Source: Actinomadura harenae | GTDB lineage: Bacteria > Actinomycetota > Actinomycetes > Streptosporangiales > Streptosporangiaceae | DNA: 64,000 nt | Reading direction: 5' to 3' | Assembly: GCF_003696215.1 (NCBI RefSeq) | Contig: NZ_RFFG01000049.1 | Location: 1 to 64,000 of the forward strand | Part shown: piece after piece, positions 7,467-15,960 of the stretch | Position numbering within the stretch: the stretch's first letter is position 1 | How the letters are laid out: each line of letters begins with the position of its first letter | The notes under the pieces: model-generated | The model's input: the letters and a program-made list of their open reading frames with translations, nothing else | Databases searched by the model: none | Told to the model about the DNA's origin: nothing | Position numbers and translations under genes: made by a program

Positions 7467-10352
7467 CTACTCGGGGCGGCGGGCCCCGAACATGATCTCG
7501 TCCCAGGACGGCACGGACGCGCGCTTGCCCTTCGCCTTGCGGCGGGTGCGCGCCGCGCGCTGCGCCGCCGGGGTGTCGGCGGGCTTCTCGGCCGCCGCGG
7601 CGGGCATCGACGGACGCGTGGACTTCTTCGCCGCCGGACGGTGCGGAGCGCGCGGCACCGGACGCTCGGAGTCCGCGTCCACGTCGTCCTCGTCGGCCAG
7701 GCCCGCGGACGCCGCGTTGCGCGTGGCCGCCGCGGCGGCCTTGCGGGTGGCCTCCTCGTCCTGCAACCTGGCGGCCGCGGCCTCTTCGACGGCGGCCTTC
7801 CTCCGGGCGGCCGCGGTCTCGCGGACGTCCGCGTCGTCGTCCTGCGCGTCCTCGGCCGCCTGCTTCTTGGCCGCGGACACCTTCCTGGCGCGCGTGCTCT
7901 CCCGCTCGTCGTCGAGGCCCGCGTCCTCAGAGGCGCCGGTCGGCCCGTCCTCGTCACGCCCGCCGGACGCGGCGATCTCGTCCGCCCCACGGCCGCCTTC
8001 GGCCGCGGGCGAGTCCTCAGCGGACGTGCCTTCCGACCCACGCGGGCCATCCGCCTCACGCGCGCTCTGCCCGGCGCGCGTGCCGTCAGCCCCACGCACG
8101 GTGTGAGCGCGGCGGACGTCGTTCTCGGAGTCCGTGTCGCGCGCGGCCCGCGCATCCTCAGCGAGGTAGTCGTCCTCACGCTCGCGCGTGCCCTCGCCCG
8201 CGCGAGCGTTCCGAGCACGGCGCGAATCGTCGTCCGAGCTCGCACCGCGCGCGGCCCGCGCGTCCTCGGCGTCGTAGTCGCCCTTGTCCGCGTGTGTGCT
8301 CTCGGCCTTGCGCGCGGTCTGAGTACGGCGCAGGTCGTCGTCCGAGCCCGCGCCGCGCGCTGCACGCGAGTCCTCAGCGGCGTAGTCGTCAGCCCCGCGC
8401 ATGCCCTGGCCGGCGCGCGCGTTCTCGTCGCCGTAATCGCCTTCGACCCCGCGCGAACCCTGCGCGGCACGCCCTTCCGCAGCGGCGTGGTCGTCCTCGG
8501 TGGCGCGCGCGTCGGGAACAGGACGCGAGCCCGCGGTCGCCCGCGTGCCCTGGGCGTCACGCGAACTCTCGTTCGCGTAGTCGTCCTCGCCGGCCCGGCC
8601 GCTGCGCATGCCGTCGGTTCCGCGTGCGGCCTGAGCGGTGCGCTGGTCATCGTCCGAGCGTGCGCCGCGCGCGGTGCGCGGGTGGTCGGTCGGCTGCGTT
8701 CCGCGTGAGGCGCGCGAGTCGTCGGTGAGGCGCTCGTCCTCGGCCGCGCGCGTGTTCCGTGCGGTCCGCGCGTCGTCGGCCGCACGCGCGCCCTGTGCCG
8801 TCCGCGAGCCCTCGGTGAGGTGGTCGTCCTCAGCCGCCCGTGTGCGTTCGGCGCGGCGCGCGTTCTGCGTGGCCTCGGGAGTGTGGTCGTCCTCGTCGCG
8901 GCGGGTGTTCTGACTGCGCGAGGCCTGGTCGGTGCCGTACGGGCCCTCGGCCGCGCGTCCGCTCTGCGCGGTGCGCGTGCCTTCGGCGGTGTAGCCGCCG
9001 GCCTCGCGCGCGTTCTCGTCGCCGTAGTCGCCCTCGGACCCGCGCGAGTTCTGTGCGGTGCGGTCGTCCACGGCGGTGCGGGCGACCGGGACGGAGCGCG
9101 GACCCGTGTTCGCGCGCGTGCCCTGGGCGTCACGCGAACCCGCGTTCGCGTAGTCGTCCTCGCCGGTTCGGGCGGTGCGCGTGTCGTGGGCGCGTGAGTT
9201 CTGGTCGGCGCCGTACGGGCCCTCGGCCGCGCGCAGGGACGAAGAGGTGCGCGGCTCGCCGGGCGCGTACGGGCCCTCGGCGGGACGGACGGGGGAGGAC
9301 GCGCGGGGTGCCTCGTCCGCGTACGGGTCGTCGTCGGAGAAGCCGCGGGTGTCGGAGAAGCCACGGGTGGACGAGGACGACGACGACGCGGCGCGGCGCG
9401 GCGCGAGGGAGTCGGTGTCCTGGGAGATGGCGGTGTCGCGGAGGATGGCGGCCTCGCGGGCCACCGCCTCGCGGGCGGCGATGTCGCGGGACGAGGAGTC
9501 GGAGTCGGGACGGGCGGCGGGCGCGTCCTCGCGGCGGAGCGCGGCGGGGGAGTCGGGACGGACCGGGAACTCGCGCGGGACGCCGTCCAGCGTGCGTGGG
9601 GCGTCGTCGGTGAACGGGTCGAAGGCGCGGCGGGCCTCGGTGGCGCGCGGCGGCTCGGAGTGGTCGCCCGGGGGCAGGCCTCGGGTGCGGGCGGACGCGG
9701 TGGAGTCGGAGACGACCTTCATCGCCGGACGGCGCGGGACGAGCGGGGTGACGGTGTCGGACAGGGCGTCGTCGTCCCACTCGACGGACGTCAGCCGCGC
9801 GGCGACCTCGTCCAGCGGGGTGACGAAGCGGCGGCGCGGGTCGAAGGACCACTCGGCGGCGTGCGGACGGCCGCCCTCGAAGAACGACAGGCGGATCCGC
9901 CAGGTGCCGTCCTCGCACTTCCAGGAGTCCCACTCGACCTCTTCGAGGTCGACACCGCCGCGGCCGAGCCGCTCCTCGACGGTCTCGCCGAGCGGCGGGC
10001 CGGGCTGGGTCTCGCCCGGACGGCGCACCGCGACCCGCTGCGCCTGCTGGGCCATGTACTCGCGTTCCTGGAGGACCGGTCCCTCGAACCAGCGGACGCG
10101 TTCGACGGGGATGCCCGCCGACTCGGCGATCTCCTCCGCGGTCTCACCGGACCGGATGCGAGCCTGGATCTCCTTGGGTCGCAAGGGACTCTCCACTTCG
10201 ATCTCGAACTGGCCGAGGCGGGAGAAATGCCCTCGCACGGCTGCGCGCAGCCGATCGTCGACGGGCAGGGTGAACCGGGTGCCTCGGCCCGCGGTGGCCA
10301 GGACGAGGTACGTACCGTCCTCGCTGACCGCGACGAGGCGCAGCTCCTGCAT
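7467..10352 (-). CDS. sepH: SepH, FtsZ-associated cell division regulator, with greatly expanded repetitive linker
   Basis: The protein is 961 residues. The N-terminal ~200 residues match the DUF3071/SepH domain, which stimulates FtsZ assembly in actinobacteria, including a helix-turn-helix-like stretch at about 58-90 (PKEIQARIRSGETAEEIA). The C-terminus carries the conserved SepH ending SVPSWDEIMFGARR. The ATG at 10352 gives the family N-terminus MQELRLVAV. Between the conserved ends lies a very long Asp/Arg/Ala/Glu/Gly-rich region (about residues 390-790). It is built of imperfect repeats such as AARGASSDDD, RTAQGARAADD and EDDYAN, with one large duplication about 190 residues apart. As I recall, homologues are a few hundred residues long, so this copy is unusually large. 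The linker is predicted to be disordered; its role is unknown. Confidence 0.93.
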   Translation of the reverse strand: MQELRLVAVSEDGTYLVLATAGRGTRFTLPVDDRLRAAVRGHFSRLGQFEIEVESPLRPKEIQARIRSGETAEEIAESAGIPVERVRWFEGPVLQEREYMAQQAQRVAVRRPGETQPGPPLGETVEERLGRGGVDLEEVEWDSWKCEDGTWRIRLSFFEGGRPHAAEWSFDPRRRFVTPLDEVAARLTSVEWDDDALSDTVTPLVPRRPAMKVVSDSTASARTRGLPPGDHSEPPRATEARRAFDPFTDDAPRTLDGVPREFPVRPDSPAALRREDAPAARPDSDSSSRDIAAREAVAREAAILRDTAISQDTDSLAPRRAASSSSSSTRGFSDTRGFSDDDPYADEAPRASSPVRPAEGPYAPGEPRTSSSLRAAEGPYGADQNSRAHDTRTARTGEDDYANAGSRDAQGTRANTGPRSVPVARTAVDDRTAQNSRGSEGDYGDENAREAGGYTAEGTRTAQSGRAAEGPYGTDQASRSQNTRRDEDDHTPEATQNARRAERTRAAEDDHLTEGSRTAQGARAADDARTARNTRAAEDERLTDDSRASRGTQPTDHPRTARGARSDDDQRTAQAARGTDGMRSGRAGEDDYANESSRDAQGTRATAGSRPVPDARATEDDHAAAEGRAAQGSRGVEGDYGDENARAGQGMRGADDYAAEDSRAARGAGSDDDLRRTQTARKAESTHADKGDYDAEDARAARGASSDDDSRRARNARAGEGTREREDDYLAEDARAARDTDSENDVRRAHTVRGADGTRAGQSAREADGPRGSEGTSAEDSPAAEGGRGADEIAASGGRDEDGPTGASEDAGLDDERESTRARKVSAAKKQAAEDAQDDDADVRETAAARRKAAVEEAAAARLQDEEATRKAAAAATRNAASAGLADEDDVDADSERPVPRAPHRPAAKKSTRPSMPAAAAEKPADTPAAQRAARTRRKAKGKRASVPSWDEIMFGARRPE
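7985..9215 (-). repeat. Imperfect internal repeats encoding the disordered linker of SepH
   Basis: This coding repeat region has two long related modules. Each contains GEDDYAN...SRDAQGTRA...RPVP/RSVP...GDYGDENAR; the first is encoded near 9000-9180 and the second near 8420-8600, about 570 nt apart. Shorter units of about 10-14 codons (ARAARG-SDDD, RTARNTRAAEDE) fill the rest. The base composition makes several antisense frames open as well. Unequal recombination or slippage is the likely origin. Confidence 0.75.
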
Positions 10353-10811
10353 GCGTGTCCTTCCTGCCCTGTCCCAACGGCACCGGAGGGTGCCGAACCA
10401 CACGCCCGTTTCGCGAGTCCGCCTCCCCGCGCTCGCATCGGCCGGTCGTTCGGTCCCCACCAGGGGCGCATGCGTGCCCTTCCCCCGGATTCCCGAGTCT
10501 CTCTTTCGGACACACCTGCTGCCAGCACCGTACCCGGCATGTCCGAACATCGCCGCTCTCAAAGCCCTCATCACAGCCGTGAAGAGGGCCGTCCGACCAA
10601 GCTTGCCCGTCCGGCGCGCCGACCGGGGGCCGACTACCCGATTCTTGTGGATCCTTTTCCACACTCTGCCCGACCCTGCCGTGCGGCTCCAGTCTCCCGC
10701 CCGCCGACCAGGGTTGCGATCGTCACGTCCGGTGCCGGAACAACACCGGAGGCACGGCGAGTTCCTGTTGTGGGGGATTTGAGCTGTTTTCGTGCAGAGA
10801 GGGAATTTTCG
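10353..10811. other. Intergenic region between divergent sepH and the DPNATR-repeat membrane protein
   Basis: This 459-nt region holds the promoters of two divergent genes. I see no supported ORF. One small palindrome, TGTGGA-N6-TCCACA at 10646-10663, stands out in moderately AT-richer sequence (10630-10670). Nothing else is recognisable. Confidence 0.5.
10646..10663. promoter_or_regulatory. Palindrome TGTGGATCCTTTTCCACA, possible operator
   Basis: Perfect 6-bp arms TGTGGA/TCCACA are separated by 6 nt, in the divergent promoter region. The TTTTCCACA half resembles a DnaA box, but a single pair of boxes with no dnaA/dnaN neighbours does not make an origin. A protein-binding site is a guess. 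Confidence 0.3.
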
Positions 10812-11918
10812 ATGGCGCAGCGGAAGCTGCCGGACCTGAGTGCCACGCAGTTGATCGCGAGCGGGGCGGCGACGATGGTCGCCGCCTACGGGGCGTCCTA
10901 CCTGGGGGTGTACGGGACGATCCTCGGCGCGGCCTTCATGAGCGTGGTGTCGACGGCGGCCTCCGTGGTCGGCAAGCACTATCTCGATCAGGGCAAGGAA
11001 CAGATCAAGGAGCGCGCCCACCTCACGGGGACGGATGAGGACGGGCGGGATCCGGTCGAGGCCGCGCGCACGGCGACCAGCACGGACGCGACGCGCGCCG
11101 CCGGGTCGCCGCTGACGGCGGACGCCCCTGTCGCGGGTCCTGGGAGGCCCGCGGGTCGGGCTCCGGCGCCCGGACGCCTCGGGGGAGGCGATCCGAACAC
11201 CACCCGGGTGGACGACCCGTCCGGCAGGCCCGTTCCGGGCGGCGACCCTAACGCCACGCGGTTCGACCTGCCCACGCTGGGCGATCCCAATGCGACCCGG
11301 TTCGACGCGTCCGGCTTGGACGGTCTGCACGTCGACCGGAAACCCGCCAGGACCGTCGTCGAGGAGGCGGTGGCCGGGCAGAGCGGCGGCGACGTCGCGC
11401 ACAAGGCTTCTTGGCAGAGCGCGGTGGACGACACGATCGTCTGGGCCAGGCAGCGCTGGAAGATGCTGACGGCCTCGGCGGTGGTGGTCTTCGTCGTGGT
11501 GATCGGCGGGATCACCCTGTACGAGTCGGTCACCGACCAGACGTTCGGCGGGGTCAAGGGCAACGGCGGGACGATCGGCAACGTCATCCGCGGCCAGAAC
11601 GAGGGGGCGGGCGACACGCGCACGCACGAGCCGTCCCGTAACCCGTCCGACGAGCCGTCCACGACGGGCACGCCCACCCCGGACGGCGGTTCCGGGGCGC
11701 CGGACCAGCCGACGACGAGGCCCACCGACGGCCCGACCGAGAAGCCGACGGAGTCGCCGAGCGTGTCGCCGACGCCCACGGGCGAGCCGACGACCACGCC
11801 CACGCACGAGCCGTCCTCCGGGCCGAGCGGCGGCGGCGCCGGTCAAGGCGGAGGCGGCCAGAACGGCGGGACGACCGGCAAGCCGGGCCTTCAGGCGCCC
11901 GCTTCCGGCGAGAACTAG
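10812..11918 (+). CDS. Single-pass membrane protein with DPNATR repeats and Thr/Pro-rich tail (unknown function)
   Basis: This is a 368-residue protein of unknown function. The N-terminus (MAQRKLPDLSATQLIASGAA) runs into a glycine/alanine-rich hydrophobic stretch to about residue 60. A linker then carries three copies of a motif: GGDPNTTR, GGDPNATRFD and LGDPNATRFD (about residues 134-170). A clear transmembrane segment (ASAVVVFVVVIGGITLY) near residues 218-238 is followed by a Pro/Thr/Ser/Gly-rich tail of about 130 residues, presumably outside the cell. The ATG at 10812 follows AGAGGGA. The layout suggests an anchored protein with a cytoplasmic repeat segment; the DPNATR motif could be a docking or phosphorylation site, but that is inference. 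Confidence 0.8.
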   Translation: MAQRKLPDLSATQLIASGAATMVAAYGASYLGVYGTILGAAFMSVVSTAASVVGKHYLDQGKEQIKERAHLTGTDEDGRDPVEAARTATSTDATRAAGSPLTADAPVAGPGRPAGRAPAPGRLGGGDPNTTRVDDPSGRPVPGGDPNATRFDLPTLGDPNATRFDASGLDGLHVDRKPARTVVEEAVAGQSGGDVAHKASWQSAVDDTIVWARQRWKMLTASAVVVFVVVIGGITLYESVTDQTFGGVKGNGGTIGNVIRGQNEGAGDTRTHEPSRNPSDEPSTTGTPTPDGGSGAPDQPTTRPTDGPTEKPTESPSVSPTPTGEPTTTPTHEPSSGPSGGGAGQGGGGQNGGTTGKPGLQAPASGEN

Positions 11919-11923
11919 GGAAA

Positions 11924-11967
11924 CGGACGGGCCGGGCTCCCTCCCCCGAGAGAGCCCGGCCCGTCCG
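11924..11967. terminator. Strong bidirectional hairpin terminator
   Basis: Perfect 16-bp inverted repeat (CGGACGGGCCGGGCTC and its complement) with a 12-nt loop sits between two convergent stop codons. It is the clearest short terminator in the window. Confidence 0.85.
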
Positions 11968-11982
11968 CATGCGTGAGAGGGA

Positions 11983-13293
11983 TCAGTCGCCGAAGACCTG
12001 CCGGGTGTAGGGGTTGGCGAACCGGCGGTCCGGGTCGACCTCGTTGCGGATCGCCTGGAAGTCCTTGAAGCGCGGGTAGACCGTCTCCAGGTAGGCGGCG
12101 TCGCGGGTGTGCATCTTGCCCCAGTGGGGGCGTCCGCCCAGCCCGGTCAGGACCTCCTCGACGCCGCGGAAGTAGTCGGCGTGGTCGTCGCGGTGGTAGA
12201 CGTGGACGGCGATGAACGCGGTGCGGCGGCCGTGGGCCATCGACAGCCAGGCGTCCTCCTCCGGCAGCAGCCGGACCTCGATCGGGAAGCTGATCTTCCA
12301 GTCCCGCCGGTCGAACAGCCCGCGGATCTCGCGCAGGGCGTCCTGGAGGTGCTCGCGCGGGATGGCGATCTCCTGCTCCTTGAACCGGACGGTCCGGGGG
12401 CTGGTGAACACCTTGTGGGACGTGTCGGTGAAGGTCCGCGCGCCGAGCGCCCGCGCCGAGATCTGGTTGACCGACGGGGTGAGCATCGGGGCCGCGTGCG
12501 TGACCTTGTTGATCACCTCGAACAGCGAGTTCGACATGAACTCGTCGTCCAGCCAGCCCTTGAAGCGCGACAGGGGCCGCGCGGGGCCGTCGACGCGGTT
12601 GTTCCGCTTGGTGAGGCAGCCCTCGGTGTGCGGGAACCAGTAGAACTCGAAGTGCTCGTTGTCGGCCTCGAACTCGTCCAGGCGGGAGAGCACCTCGTCC
12701 CACTTCATCGGCTCCTCCTGCGCGCGCAGGAGGAACGCCGGGACGGTCTTCCAGGTGATCGCGGTGACGATGCCGACGGCGCCGACGCCCGCGCGCGCGG
12801 CGTCGAACAGGTCGGGCCTCTCGTCGCGCGAGCAGGTGACCACGGAGCCGTCGCCGAGGACGAGTTCCAGCGCGTGCACCTGGGACGCGAGTCCGGCGGC
12901 GTCGCGTCCGGTGCCGTGGGTGGCGGTCTGGAGGGCGCCCGCGACGGTCTGCTCCTGGATGTCGCCCATGTTGGCGAGGGCGAGGCCGTGCTCGGCCAGG
13001 AGCCGGTTGAGCGCGTGCAGGGGCAGGCCCGCCTCGACGGTGACCAGGCCGCTCCCGGTGTCCACCGAGCGGACGGCGGTCATCCCGGACGGACGGAGCA
13101 GGACGCCCTCGGCGACGGCGGCCCCGGTGAAGGAGTGGCCGGTGCCGGGCATCCGGACGGTCTGCCCGTCGGCCGCCGCGGCGCGGACGGCCGCGGAGAC
13201 CTCGTCGGTGCTGGTCGGGGTGCTGACGCGGCGGGGGGTGGCCGTCTGGTTCCCGGCCCAGTTGCGCCACGTCCGGGTGCTTACGGGGGACAT
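11983..13293 (-). CDS. D-arabinono-1,4-lactone oxidase / L-gulonolactone oxidase-family FAD protein
   Basis: The protein is 436 residues. It has an N-terminal VAO-type FAD-binding domain with VRMPGTGHSFTG (about residues 46-57), where the histidine is the residue that binds FAD covalently in this family. VTVEAGLPLHAL and the GDIQEQTVAGALQTATHGTG segment follow, then a C-terminal ALO domain ending with HWGKMH and FANPYTRQVFG. Length and motifs match actinobacterial sugar-1,4-lactone oxidases, which oxidise aldono-lactones with oxygen. There is no signal peptide, so it is cytoplasmic or membrane-associated. The true substrate is not readable. The gene stands alone, converging on the previous gene. 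Confidence 0.9.
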   Translation of the reverse strand: MSPVSTRTWRNWAGNQTATPRRVSTPTSTDEVSAAVRAAAADGQTVRMPGTGHSFTGAAVAEGVLLRPSGMTAVRSVDTGSGLVTVEAGLPLHALNRLLAEHGLALANMGDIQEQTVAGALQTATHGTGRDAAGLASQVHALELVLGDGSVVTCSRDERPDLFDAARAGVGAVGIVTAITWKTVPAFLLRAQEEPMKWDEVLSRLDEFEADNEHFEFYWFPHTEGCLTKRNNRVDGPARPLSRFKGWLDDEFMSNSLFEVINKVTHAAPMLTPSVNQISARALGARTFTDTSHKVFTSPRTVRFKEQEIAIPREHLQDALREIRGLFDRRDWKISFPIEVRLLPEEDAWLSMAHGRRTAFIAVHVYHRDDHADYFRGVEEVLTGLGGRPHWGKMHTRDAAYLETVYPRFKDFQAIRNEVDPDRRFANPYTRQVFGD

Positions 13294-13302
13294 GGCCGAA
13301 CT

Positions 13303-14523
13303 CTACTCGGCGATCGTTTGTGAGGAAAGTTCACGTTTACTGATCGCCCGGATCCCCGCCAGGGCCACCAGGGCGGCCAGGACCGACGAGGCCAGCGGGA
13401 CCAGGAAGGACTCCATGGCGCCGTAGGCGTCGGCGATCCGCCCGGCCAGGGACGCGCCCGCCGCCGCGCCGATGCTCAGCGACGTCGACACCAGCGCCAG
13501 GCCCTCGGTGAGCTGCCCGGACGGGACGACCCGCTCCACCAGCCCGAACCCCGGGATGATCGTCGGCGAGATCGCCAGCCCGGCCACGAACGCCACCGGC
13601 AGCATCAGCCAGAAGTTCCCGATCAGCGGCAGCGGCACCAGCAGGACGGCCTGGAGGACGATCCCGATCAGGAAGCGGCGGTCCAGCGAGGAGGCCCAGT
13701 TCCGCGCGCCGTACCAGAACGCGGAGGTCGCGCTGCCGCCCGCGTAGCAGCCGAGCAGCACCCCGGCCAGCGGCTTGTGCCCCTGTTCGGTGGCGAACGC
13801 GACGCCGGCGACGTCCATCGCGCCGAACACCAGGCCGACGAACAGGAAGATCGGCGTCATGATCCGGAGGGCCGGGTTCGTGAACGCCCCGCCGCGGGGC
13901 GACGTCCCCGGTGTGAGGGGCCGCGGCGGCGGCTCCGTCCCGCGCAGGCGCGCGAAGGCCAGGCCCCCGGCGAGCGTGCAGGACGCGGCGACCGCGAGCC
14001 CCGCCGCCGGATGCACCCCGGTCGCCAGCGACGTGACGAGGATCGGCCCGGCGACGAAGATCAGCTCGTCCATGACCGACTCGAACGAGTACGCCGTGCC
14101 CATCGGGATCGACGTCCCGGTCAGCACGTGCGACCAGCGCGAACGCACCCACGCGCCCAGGGAGACCTGGGTGAGTCCGGCGAGGGCGCTCGCGGGGTAC
14201 AACGTCCAGAGGGGGGCCTCGAACAGGGCGAACGAGATCAGCAGGGAGAAGGCGACCGCGTTGGCCGAGACCAGGGGGATGAGCACCCGGCGCTGTCCGT
14301 AGCGGTCGGCGAACCGGGCGCTGAGCGGGGCCGCCGCCGCGTAGGCGACCGCCATCGTCGCGGAGACCGTTCCGGCGATGCCGTACGATCCGGTCACCGC
14401 GGAGACCAGGAGGACGATCCCGATTCCCACCATGGACATCGACATGCGTCCGACGAACCCGGCGGCGACGAACGCCCTGGCCCCGGGAACGGCCAGAAGC
14501 GTCCGGTACGGACTGGCCAACAT
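13303..14523 (-). CDS. MFS transporter
   Basis: This is a 406-residue protein with about 12 hydrophobic segments, typical of the major facilitator superfamily. The GRMSMSMVGIGIVLLVSAVTGSYG region in the first loop is common in actinobacterial MFS permeases near sugar-oxidase or regulatory genes. The ATG at 14523 has an AAGGAG only 1-2 nt away, so the following TTG codon (14520) or a leaderless start is possible. The last 15 codons (AGT AAA CGT ... TCA CAA) are AT-richer than the rest. The gene is 9 nt upstream of the lactone oxidase and may be co-transcribed with it. The substrate is unknown. Confidence 0.85.
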   Translation of the reverse strand: MLASPYRTLLAVPGARAFVAAGFVGRMSMSMVGIGIVLLVSAVTGSYGIAGTVSATMAVAYAAAAPLSARFADRYGQRRVLIPLVSANAVAFSLLISFALFEAPLWTLYPASALAGLTQVSLGAWVRSRWSHVLTGTSIPMGTAYSFESVMDELIFVAGPILVTSLATGVHPAAGLAVAASCTLAGGLAFARLRGTEPPPRPLTPGTSPRGGAFTNPALRIMTPIFLFVGLVFGAMDVAGVAFATEQGHKPLAGVLLGCYAGGSATSAFWYGARNWASSLDRRFLIGIVLQAVLLVPLPLIGNFWLMLPVAFVAGLAISPTIIPGFGLVERVVPSGQLTEGLALVSTSLSIGAAAGASLAGRIADAYGAMESFLVPLASSVLAALVALAGIRAISKRELSSQTIAE

Positions 14524-14557
14524 GCTCCTTCTGTTCTGAGCTGGATAACTTGATCAC

Positions 14558-14593
14558 GTTACCTGGACCTTCAAACATATTTTTCCGGGTAAC
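14558..14593. promoter_or_regulatory. AT-rich inverted repeat between divergent MFS and transglycosylase genes
   Basis: GTTACCTGG (14558-14566) and CCGGGTAAC (14585-14593) form an 8-of-9 inverted repeat around an AT-rich core, in the divergent promoter region. It could be an operator or part of a promoter. It is too short to be a ydaO-type c-di-AMP riboswitch, which often precedes actinobacterial cell-wall hydrolases. Confidence 0.35.
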
Positions 14594-14618
14594 CGTCTGT
14601 TGGTGACGTTCGTTGGGG

Positions 14619-15905
14619 ATGGTTGTGGTTCCTCCTTCACCCGGGCCGGACTCGGCCCCGGAAGCGGCTGGCGACCCGGCCTCCGCGCACGCTCCCGCCC
14701 CGCCGCGCGCCGGGAATCCGCGCGCCGGAAGACCGGGCGCCGGGAAGCCGGGCGCCGGTAACGGGCGCCCGGGACGGCGGCGGCACGGTCTCGTCGTGAC
14801 CGCGGTCGGGATCCTGGTCGCCGGGAGCCTCGCCGGGGGCGTCTACGCGGCGCTGACCGTCAAGGACCCCGAGCCCGCGCGGAAGGACGCCGCGGCCTCG
14901 ACCCCCGGCCCGGACCCGCTCAGGAACGGCCCGGTCACCAACCTCGACACCGCGGCCGGGCAGGTCGCGCCGCTGCGCCGGGTCGTCCCGCCGGACGTGC
15001 TCGCCGTCGGCGGGACGACGATCACCGGCGCGCAGGTCGCGAAGATCGGCAGGATCGGGCACGTCAAGGACGTGATCGCCGTCGCGGGCGGGGCCGTCCA
15101 GCTCCAGGGGCGCCAGGTCAACGCGTTCGCCGTCGACCCGTCGGTCTTCCGGTCCTGGACGCCGCCCGGCACCGCCAAGCGCACCGAGCTCTGGACGGCC
15201 CTGGCGTCCGACCAGTTCGTGGTCTCGGCGACCGCCGCCGACCAGCTCCAGCTCAGCCGCGGCTTCCAGTACCCGGTCGTCGGACGGACCGTCCCGAACC
15301 TGGTCCTCGGCGGCTCCGGAAGCCTCGGCCTGCCCGGCATCGACATGCTGGTCAGCAAGAGGTCCGGCACGGCCATGGGCCTGGTGGACGACATCGCCGT
15401 CCTGGTCAACGCCCCCGGCGCCAGCCCCGGCAAGGTCGCGGGCCAGGTGAAGAAGATCCTCGGCGCGGGCTCCAGCGCGGTGAACCTGCACGAGACCAAG
15501 TACCAGCCGTCCGGGCAGAACGGGCACGCGGGCAGCTACCTCGACCTGTACCGGCAGGCCGCCACCACCTGCCCCGGCCTGTCCTGGACGGTCCTCGCCG
15601 CGATCGGGCAGGTCGAGAGCGACCACGGCCGCAACCCCGGACGCTCCAGCGCGGGCGCGCTCGGGCCGATGCAGTTCATGCCGTCCACCTGGGCGACCTA
15701 CGGCGTGGACGGCGACGGCGACGGCAAGGCCGACATCATGAACCCCTACGACGCGATCCCCGCCGCGGCGAAGTACCTGTGCGCGAACGGCGCGGGGAAG
15801 GGCGGCCAGTCGCTCTACAGGGCGATCTTCGCCTACAACCATGCCGACTGGTACGTCCAGAAGGTCCTCGGCCTCGCGCGCGCGTACGCGGCCCAGTACA
15901 AGTAG
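14619..15905 (+). CDS. Membrane-anchored lytic transglycosylase
   Basis: This protein of about 428 residues cleaves peptidoglycan glycan strands outside the cell. After a Pro/Gly/Arg-rich cytoplasmic start, one transmembrane segment (VVTAVGILVAGSLAGGVYA, about residues 58-78) anchors it. A middle domain of ~210 residues is unassigned, and the C-terminal lysozyme-like domain has the catalytic Glu near residue 333 (IGQVESDHGRN), SAGALGPMQFMPSTW and IPAAAKYLCANG...AIFAYNHADWYV. These match SLT/MltB-type transglycosylases. The start is uncertain: ATG 14619 or TTG 14613, neither with a strong ribosome site. The gene is upstream of ferrochelatase with a 55-nt gap. Confidence 0.87.
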   Translation: MVVVPPSPGPDSAPEAAGDPASAHAPAPPRAGNPRAGRPGAGKPGAGNGRPGRRRHGLVVTAVGILVAGSLAGGVYAALTVKDPEPARKDAAASTPGPDPLRNGPVTNLDTAAGQVAPLRRVVPPDVLAVGGTTITGAQVAKIGRIGHVKDVIAVAGGAVQLQGRQVNAFAVDPSVFRSWTPPGTAKRTELWTALASDQFVVSATAADQLQLSRGFQYPVVGRTVPNLVLGGSGSLGLPGIDMLVSKRSGTAMGLVDDIAVLVNAPGASPGKVAGQVKKILGAGSSAVNLHETKYQPSGQNGHAGSYLDLYRQAATTCPGLSWTVLAAIGQVESDHGRNPGRSSAGALGPMQFMPSTWATYGVDGDGDGKADIMNPYDAIPAAAKYLCANGAGKGGQSLYRAIFAYNHADWYVQKVLGLARAYAAQYK

Positions 15906-15960
15906 CCGGGAGGGGCAGGGGCCGGCGGGAGCGTTTGGCATCGCCTGGTTGGATTGAGGC

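Noticed and set aside
7458..9364. Long open frames on both strands across the sepH repeat region
   Set aside because: They come from the repetitive high-GC codon pattern of sepH; their translations are Arg/Ala/Thr-rich with no domain or ribosome site.
10646..10663. Possible DnaA boxes / replication origin
   Set aside because: Only one pair of box-like sequences, with no dnaA, dnaN or AT-rich unwinding region nearby.
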